Assembly (NCBI GenBank): GCA_036898135.1
Contig: CM072512.1
Location: 43,542,944-43,606,943 of the forward strand
Length of the DNA stretch: 64,000 nucleotides
From: Oncomelania hupensis
Lineage: Eukaryota; Mollusca; Gastropoda; Littorinimorpha; Pomatiopsidae
Direction: 5' to 3'
Shown here: piece by piece, positions 13,201 to 22,200 of the stretch
How the letters are laid out: the number at the start of each line of letters is the position of its first letter
How positions within the stretch are numbered: position 1 is the stretch's first letter
Position numbers and translations under genes: made by a program
The notes under the pieces: model-generated
Seen by the model: only the letters and a program-made list of their open reading frames with translations
Database searches by the model: none
Told to the model about the DNA's origin: nothing

Positions 13201-16200
13201 GTGATCTTCGATATCTTTTGATAATGCTTTGCTGTAATTGTAAAATGCAGCAGGTGTAAATTTGTGGGTGAGCACAATCAAGAAGCTATTGTCACTCGTT
13301 CCTAAACTTGTATGCATATGTAATTTCATGCAAAAAAATAAACAGTTCCAATCTTGTATTGTTTAAGATCCCAGGTGGCTCTGAAACTCAAGGTACAAAG
13401 TATAAGTGCAATCTTCATCTTGGTGGTTTAATTTGACAGGTGTGAAAATGACCAACGAACCGCCCAAGGGTCTGCGTGCCAACTTACTGAGGTCTTTCCT
13501 CAATGACCCCATCTCTGACCTCAACTTCTTTAATGGATGCAACAAGGCAAGGGCTCTTTTTTTTTTTTTTTTTTTTTTATCATCCCTTTATTTATATATT
13601 TGTGTCCATTTCATGCAACATTTTAATGGAATCCGGTAGCTATCAAGACCTGCAATCATCGTTGTTGCTGTTGATCATCATTATTCTTATTGTATGCATG
13701 GGACTTGAGGCCTCTCAGGCATTTTTGATGTACATTATAATTGATGTGCATCAGGCAGCAATAGCTACTCGATCCATGTGACTGGGGGTGTCGGATAGTG
13801 CAGTGGTTGGAGCACTCTCTATTGTGTCGAAAGTGAAGCACCGTCCGGTGCGGTTAGCACTTGGATGGGTGACCGCTAAGGTGTGAAGCGACAAACAACA
13901 ACGCCCCCAGTTGACTCAACTGTGATTGAGTACCTACTCTCTTGAGGGTGGGGAAGGTAAAGCAGCGAGGGAGAGAGTTGGGCATCACCCTCATTACGCT
14001 GGCCCAAGATAAGTGTGATCTCCAACATCACGCTCCCCTACGGCCACAAGGCTATGGGACTACCTTTACCTTTACCTTTACCATGTGACTGAATGCATTG
14101 TCCTATGTTAAGAATGATGGTGAGCATTAAGAATATTGAAGCTGATGTTTTGGAAGTTGATATTTATGCTAAAATTTCAAAGCTGATATTGATACTAAAA
14201 TGTCAAAGCTGGTAGTGATATTAAAATTTCAAAGCTGATATTATACAAAAATTTCAAAGCTGATATTGATACTAAAATTTCAAAGCTTATTTTGGTACTA
14301 AAATGTCAAGGTGGGTGGGGGATGGGTATGTACGTTTGAGAAACAGTGAATATAGAACATGACTGATTTGTTTTTCTTATTTTAACTTATATATGCAGCC
14401 AATGTCAAGTGGATTGGTAAAATGTCTTTTGTCATTCACACGCATCACTAAGATTGAAAAATGTTTTGGATTTTTGCTATCACAAGTTGCAGATTTCACA
14501 TGTGTGACAAATGACAATACAATGGTAACAAAATATAAAATAGTCTTCATGGACATTAGGTCTAGTTCATTCACTGTTTCATTCAGCATTTAGGACTATA
14601 AGTTATAAAATAACTTTTCTTTGTGGGATTTTCTTACATTCATATGATATCCACCTCTTTGTTGTTGTTATTTTTTATACTGTTTTGTCACAATTACAAC
14701 AACCACCAAAAATTGCAATATATGTTGAATCCAAGAAACCTAATGTCCAGTGAATATAATGTCACAGCCAAGAAGCAAACATTAAACTACTTCAATTCGT
14801 TATTTTGGCACACCTCAGTGCAGTTATTGTTGGCTAGGTTAAGATAATAAATACAAGCATATCTGATGGTAATTTATATGCACTGGCATTTTAACAAAAC
14901 TGACAATTAAAAATTATGAACACAGAAATCAAACCGACCTTGAACTCTATAAAAAAATGTGGTTCAAAGTACCAAAATCAAGGGTTTATTCTATTTTTTT
15001 ATGTGTGTATATTTGTGTTAAGGAGGAGTCCTTGTTGGTGGTTGCGGTGGTTGTGATGATGATAATATGTTACTGTTATTTGCGTTTTACTGTTCAAACA
15101 GAAAATCAGTCAGAGTACATTCCTTTCTCTCATCTTTATCCTGTCAGTCTCTCAATTCTTATTAAACATCCCTTTTATATCAATACTTTCAGTTAGCACA
15201 ATTCTCAATCATTTTTCCACACGCAGTTTTCTCATGCCCGCCAATTACTTTCTCCTTAACTGTTATAATAACTTTGTCTGTCTCCACCACGAAACACACT
15301 CACAAACATATGACAAAACTAATGTGAATCCGTATGCGAATTCGTCTTAGAATCAGATGACAAGCGCAAATCCAGTATTCATTCTTGGACCTGTTGGACA
15401 ACCGTACCATAGAGAGACAGAGTGCATGTAATTTTGCTGAAGGTTATATGGTAGAATTCTTCCTGTGTAGACTAGCTCCAGAAGTCATTATACTTATTTC
15501 TTTCTGAATACATTGTACAAATTTCCTTGAATTTATTTACTCATGTATTTATTCATCGATCTTTGTTCATGCTGCTTTCAGCCCCAGAAGTTCCACAAAA
15601 TGCTGTTTGGCCTGTGCATGTTCCATGCCATGGTGCAAGAAAGGCGCAAGTTCGGACCTCTCGGCTGGAACATTCCATACGAGTTCAATGAGTCTGACCT
15701 GCGTATCAGCATGAGACAGATGCTGGTAAGGTGTTGCTTTAGCTGTTTAATATTTTCATTGATGTCTCTAGATTTTCCTTCTGCACAACAAGCGTACTTT
15801 GAAAGGTAACAGTATATACTTTGATACCTGCGCAGTAGATTACATTACATTACATGATTATTGCTTTAGGTCCAGCGGACTCTTCCGAGCCAAATCAGGA
15901 CCGGAACGCGCAGTAGATGGGAACAGTGTCATGCTACAAATAATTTGTATAATTTACTTATCAAACAGATGTTCCTGAACGATTACGAAGAACTACCTCT
16001 GCCAGCGTTGACCTACCTGACCGGAGAGTGTAACTATGGTGGTCGTGTGACAGATGACAAAGATAGACGTCTGCTGCTCTCCCTTCTGACCATCTTCTAC
16101 ACTGAAGACATCATTGTCAATGAGAATTACAAGTATGGCCGTTGTTTTAAATTTCAAGTTTTACACATGTCAACCCTGAAGGGTATTATGAAATTATTTC

Positions 16201-19200
16201 CAAAGTTTATGGATTTTTTAATTTGTTTTTTACACACATGTGTGCAGCAATGTAGGCTTATATAATCACTCCAAGTTCAACATTTTCCAGAATTTTCAAT
16301 ATATTTTTAATTATTGTTTTTACAATTGTGTTATCAGCCAAATGGGTTGTCTAGTCATTGAGAGCAGGGGTAAACAGAAATATGATCTTCCTTTCCTTAA
16401 TGTATGTGCATGGCTTTGGAGACAAAACGAGACAAGACTAGCCTCACTATCAAATGCAGGAAGCAGCATTGCAGTAGGGGTGCAATTAATTAGTTGCAAT
16501 ACAATATTTGTTCAAATTATAAATTAAAAGAGCAATCTCCAACCTCCGTTTTGCGGATGACATTGATGGATTGGCTGGATAGGAACAAGAACTTGAACAG
16601 CTTGTACAGAGGCTTGACATCACCTCCAGAGCCTATGGAATGGAAATAAGTGCATAGAAGACCAAAATGATGACCAACAACACCAAAGGCATCAACATGG
16701 ACATCAAAGTCCAAGGCCAATCCCTCAACACAGTACATAGCTTCAAATATTTTAGAGCCGTTGTATCAGACAATGGGTCCTGACAGGAAGTCCTCTCCAG
16801 TATCGCACAAACAACTGCTCCCCTGACAAGGTTGAAGCCCAGTTGAAAAAACAAAACCATCAGTCTACATTCCAAGGTAAGGCTGCTGTGCTCCCTTTCC
16901 ATCTCCATCTTCCTATATGCTTGCAAAACATGGACCCTCACAGCAGACTTACATTAAAGAATACAAAGCATGGAGATGAGGTGCTACAGAAGACTTCTGG
17001 GCATTTCCTATACCCAGCACATCACCAACAACGAAGTCCGACAGATCATCACACAAACCATTGGACAACATGCTGGCATGCTCACGGTGGTGAAGAAACT
17101 TTGATGGTATGGTCACGTCACCAGAGCATCAGGCCTTGCAAAAACCATCTGCAAAGCACAGTGCAAGGAGGCAGAAGAAGAGGGAGACCGAAAAAGAGGT
17201 GGAAGGACAACATTCGAGAATGGACTGGTTTGACACTGAACGAAGCTATGAAGGTTGCTGAGAACAGAGAAAGATGGAGTATGCTGGTTAAACGATTATT
17301 TGTGGTTCCCCAACGACCTTTGAGTTACGGGATTAGGATAAGATAGAAAACAGTTTGGAATCAGCGTTGTGACCTTAGCTCATTCTCCCTCATTCTTACC
17401 CCCAATATATAACCTTCGCAGTGACCATTTTGGTAAAGCAGAGCAAGTGGACCTTGAATGGACATGGAATCCTTTTTTTAATTTCTTTGGCAAATGTAAG
17501 TTTATTTGGCAGCTATATTGTTGTATTTGTATACCAGGTTCTCCCCCAGTGGTCTTTACTACGCTCCAGAGGAAGGCCCCTACCAGAGCTACATTGACTA
17601 CATCCGTACGCTACCTCTTAACCCCACACCAGAAGTGTTTGGTCTCCACGAGAACGCTGACATCACCAAAGACAACAAGGAGACTCATCAGGTAGCCCAG
17701 AGGGTGTAAAAAGTACCACCCAATACAAGACTTAACCTAAACGTTATAACTTTTTAATCAATAGGGAGGCGAACGGGTTCTAAAAAAGTTATTAAAAAAA
17801 TAATAATAGCAAAAAAAATGATGATGATATGATGATCGGGTATTTATTTATTTTATTTTATTTTATTTTATTTACCTTATTGTCCCTTTTTTTCATAGGG
17901 AAATTCTGGGCCGCCTCCCCTGGGGAAAGCATAGTCGCAGCCTGTGGTGCGCCCAAACCCAACCTACCTAGCATAAGTTGTGATTTTGAAATTTTGCTGG
18001 GGGTGCAAACCGGAGTACCCGGAGAAAACCCCCGAGACGTTGCCCGAGTTGAAAGTAAATAATATTCGGAGAAACATAACGCCCAGATGCTGGATCAAAC
18101 CCACACCTGTCAGGCGCCATTGGTTTCTGGCCTGTGGACAAGGCAAGTTAGTCCCGCCTTAGCCCACTTGGCCACAACGCTCGTAGACCAGAGGGTGTAA
18201 AAAGTTCCACCCAATAAAAGACTTAACCTAAAAGTTATTACTATTAGGTCAATAGGGAGGTGTACGGGTTCTAAAAAAGTTATGTAAAAAATAATAATAG
18301 CAAAAAAAGATGATGATGATGATACAACACCTTTCTAATGCATAAATGCATTCCTCAAACACATTGGGTGAAGGCTCTTTGCATTAGTTAGGGTTGTGCT
18401 AGCACTTTCAGTAGGAGTGGGGGAGGGGGGGGAGGAGAGGGTAATATTGGCGCCTTGAAGTAAAATCATAAAATCTGGAGGTGGTAGAAGAAGATTCAGT
18501 AGAGTAAGTAGATATCTAGTCCACACTTGAAGACTCTAAGACTCAATGAGCTGCCTTTTTGTGTGTGTGACTCTGTTCAACCTGTTTTACCACATAAATA
18601 TTTTGATCTGATCTAATTTAATGTGCGATATGCAATGATACATTACATTATTTCAGATACGCAATGATACATTACATTATTTCAGATATATTCTTTAATA
18701 ATCGTTATTATGCCATCTTTTGATTAGTCTTCCCAGCGACTCTTTGATTTAAAACTCGCTCTTCTGTCAGCTGTTTCAGTAATTTCAAATCTTTATTAAG
18801 ACAGAGGCAGCAGGCGCTTTAAGTTAGATCCTGTATTGCCCAGTGCTTTGAGCAGTTCTTGAACTGAGAAAGCGCTATGTAAGAATGATTACTTGTTGTT
18901 TAAAACTCCAAGCAGAATGGCCATTCTTTCCTAATTATTTCTGCTGAAATGTAAAAAAAATTATATATTTGTTAATTTGTATACATTTCTAAAGTCGTTG
19001 GGGCACCACAGATGATCATTTAACCAGCATATTCCATCTTTCTCTGTCCTCAGCAACCTCGTGGCTGCGCTCAGTGTCAAGCCAGTCCATTGGTTTGTTG
19101 TCCTCCCACCTCTTTTTCTGTCTCCCTCTTCTTCTGCCTCCTTGCACCATGCCTTACAGGATGGTCTTTGCTGCTTTGTGACATGGCCATACCAATGGAG

Positions 19201-22200
19201 TTTCCGTTTCTTTACCACTGTGAGCATGTCGTCGTGTTGTCCAATGGTTTGTGTGATGGTCTGTTGGATTTCATCGTTGGTGATGTGCTGGGTATAGGAA
19301 ATGCCCAGAAGTCTTCTGTAGCACCTCATCTCAATGCTTTGTATTCTTCGTTGTAGGTCTGCTGTGGGGGTCCATGTTTTACAAGAGTATTGGAAGTTGG
19401 AGATGACAAGGGAGCGCAGCAACCTTACCTTGGAGAGTAGTCAAAATGCATGAAATTTCATACACCAGGACCTTTGTATGAGAATGAACTATGCTATTTA
19501 TTGTACATTTCAGTTGTTTGAAAGCATTCTGCTGACCCTGCCTCGTCAGACTGGTGGTGGGGGAAAGTCTTCTGGAGACGTTATTCAGGATTTGGCCGAT
19601 GACATTTTGGGCAAACTGCCCAAAGATTTTGACATTGAATTTGTAAGTAGGATCATCTGCTCGATTAGTATCAAGAATGGAAATAGTCTCTTCCTCACTA
19701 TTTTGTTTTGTTTTGTATTGTATTACAAGCATTCGTTCAGTGCATGTGGGTAAATAGCTGATAGTAGGTTAATTATGTATTTGAAGCTGAGTACATGCAG
19801 TCTACAATATTGTATACTTGATTTTTGTTGAATGATGCAATTGAAATTGACTTACTATTCTGTTGTGTTCTTTTTGACTGATAGTTACCTAATTTTAAGT
19901 TGAATGAATTATGGCAGGTATTTAAGTTTGAATGAATTATGGCAGGTATTTTAAAATTGAATGAATTCGTCCAGTATTTGAAGTTTGAATAAATTATGGA
20001 AGGTATTTCAAGTTTGAATGAATTATGTCCATTATTTTAAGTTTGAATTAATTATGGAAAGCATTTTAAGTCGAATGAATTAGGTCCATTATTTTAAGTT
20101 GAATGAATTATGTTAGGTATATTAAGTTTCCACATGTTACCTACGTGACAGGTGATCAACAAATACCCTGTGATCTACGAGGAGTCCATGAACACTGTGC
20201 TGCGCCAAGAGCTGATTCGGTTCAACCGCCTGACAGGGGCAGTGCGTTCCTCCCTGCAGAACCTTCAGAAGGCTATCAAGGGTCTGGTGGTGATGAGCTC
20301 AGAGCTGGAAGAGGTCTTCAACTCCATGCTGATCGGCAAGGTGCCCGCTGTGTGGGCGTCCAAGTCCTACCCCTCGCTCAAGCCCTTAGGCTCATATGTG
20401 GTTGACCTGCTGCAGAGGTGAGGCCTGAGATACAAGACCCGAAGATGATTTTGTAGAAAAGAAACTAATGAAGAAGTTGTCCATGAAGATTTCCCATCGT
20501 AGTGTACAGTATGCCCTGCCTTGTACTTTGAAGGTAAGGTGAAAGTCTTTTTGGAATACTGCCATCCATTCTGTATAAGAGGACCACTGTTGGTTGAGAG
20601 CAAAAAGGTGTGTGGCAGCTGTTCCAGCCTTCAAAGGTCTTCACATGACACAGGCATACTACAAGATGATTTCTTTTGCCCGGTTTTTACACAAGGAAAT
20701 TGGACCGTAGAGTTTGGTCTGTTGATTTTGTGCTTAGGGTGTTGTTAGTTAGTTCATCATTGTTTATATAGGGTCCAGGTGTGGTGCTGTGAGAGAACTA
20801 GGCTACCAAAGACTGTTTTATTATGTGTCAGGGTGTCATGATCATTACGCAGGTGCAGTTGAAGTATAATAGGTCCAGCTTCCTAAGTGTACATGTGGAC
20901 CCACACTTTCAGTAGCTTTTAAAATGAGTAATATTGTGCTATTTAGCGTTATGCATGTACATACCATTGTATATCAAACTCATTTCCTCTCTTGTTTTGT
21001 CACACTTAGACTACTGTAACTCTCTCCTGGCTGGACTTCCTTCTTCTTCTATTTATCTGCTCCAGCGTGTTCAGAACTCAGCTGGACGTCTGGTTCTCAA
21101 AAAGAAAAAATCTGATCATATCACTCCCCTTCTACATTCACTCCACTGGCTTCCAGTGTCTCATAGAATTATCTACAAAATCGCTATTTTCTGTTACAAG
21201 TGGTCCATGGCTTAGCCCCTTCTTACCTCACCCAGAACATTCAATTCTATAAGCCTTCTAGAAATCTTCGTTCTTCCTCTGACACCCCCATGCTTCACAT
21301 ACCCTGCTGGCCATCAATCTTTCTCAGTGCTTGGCCCTTCAGCATGGAACCCTCTTCCCCTCTCTCTTCGCAGCTCTCCAAACATAGCTACTTTCAAATC
21401 CAACTTGAAAACTCATCTTTTCCTTAAATGTTTCTGATCTTGCCTCCCATCACCATCGTCGTCATTCCTCCATTCGTTTTGTTTTGTTTTTTTGTTTTGA
21501 TTCAGACCATCACCACCACCCACCCCATCACCCATCCTTAGCTCCCTCCCTCCCTCATCTCTTATTCGTTAGCAAGTGTCTGATTTTATTGTGTATGGAT
21601 GTTTAGAATGAATGCGTGAGTACTGCGCTTTGAACTGATATTGTTCATTGAGAAAAAGCACTATATAAATATCCTTATTATTATTATATATTCTTTTTTG
21701 AATTGCTGAACCGAATTCAGCATGCATTATCATTAATGTGGAGGAAAACCCAACGATGACGATGTTGGATGAGCTCCATTGATGCATGCCATGTTTTTGG
21801 TGTTTCTGACCTTTTTTCTCTTCTTTTCTTTCTGTGCTTCAGGTTAAAGTTTCTGACAGACTGGATCAATGATGGTGCACCCAAGACATTCTGGTTGTCA
21901 GGATTCTACTTCACACAGTCTTTCCTCACTGGTAAATGTTCTTATATATCATATTCTCTTGTATTTTCAAGGTATTTAATTTATTTTTATGTTATTTCTT
22001 TCTTTATTTCTTTTTGTTTGTTTTAAATGTTTTCATTGCTCTGTGAACATATTTTTTTTATTTTGTGGAATATTGGTCATTAAAACATGAATGAGACAGT
22101 ACAGAAGCAGAAGTGGATGAAATGTTAGAATGTACGCATCATGCAGCAAGTTGGCAGCTTGGGAGGTTAGAGTTAGAACCCGAGCTTTTTGACAGTGCTT

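Noticed and set aside
13785..13900. Functional 5S rRNA or tRNA gene
   Set aside because: Only the promoter-like part resembles 5S rRNA; the rest does not fold as 5S or tRNA, and flank duplications show a SINE insertion.
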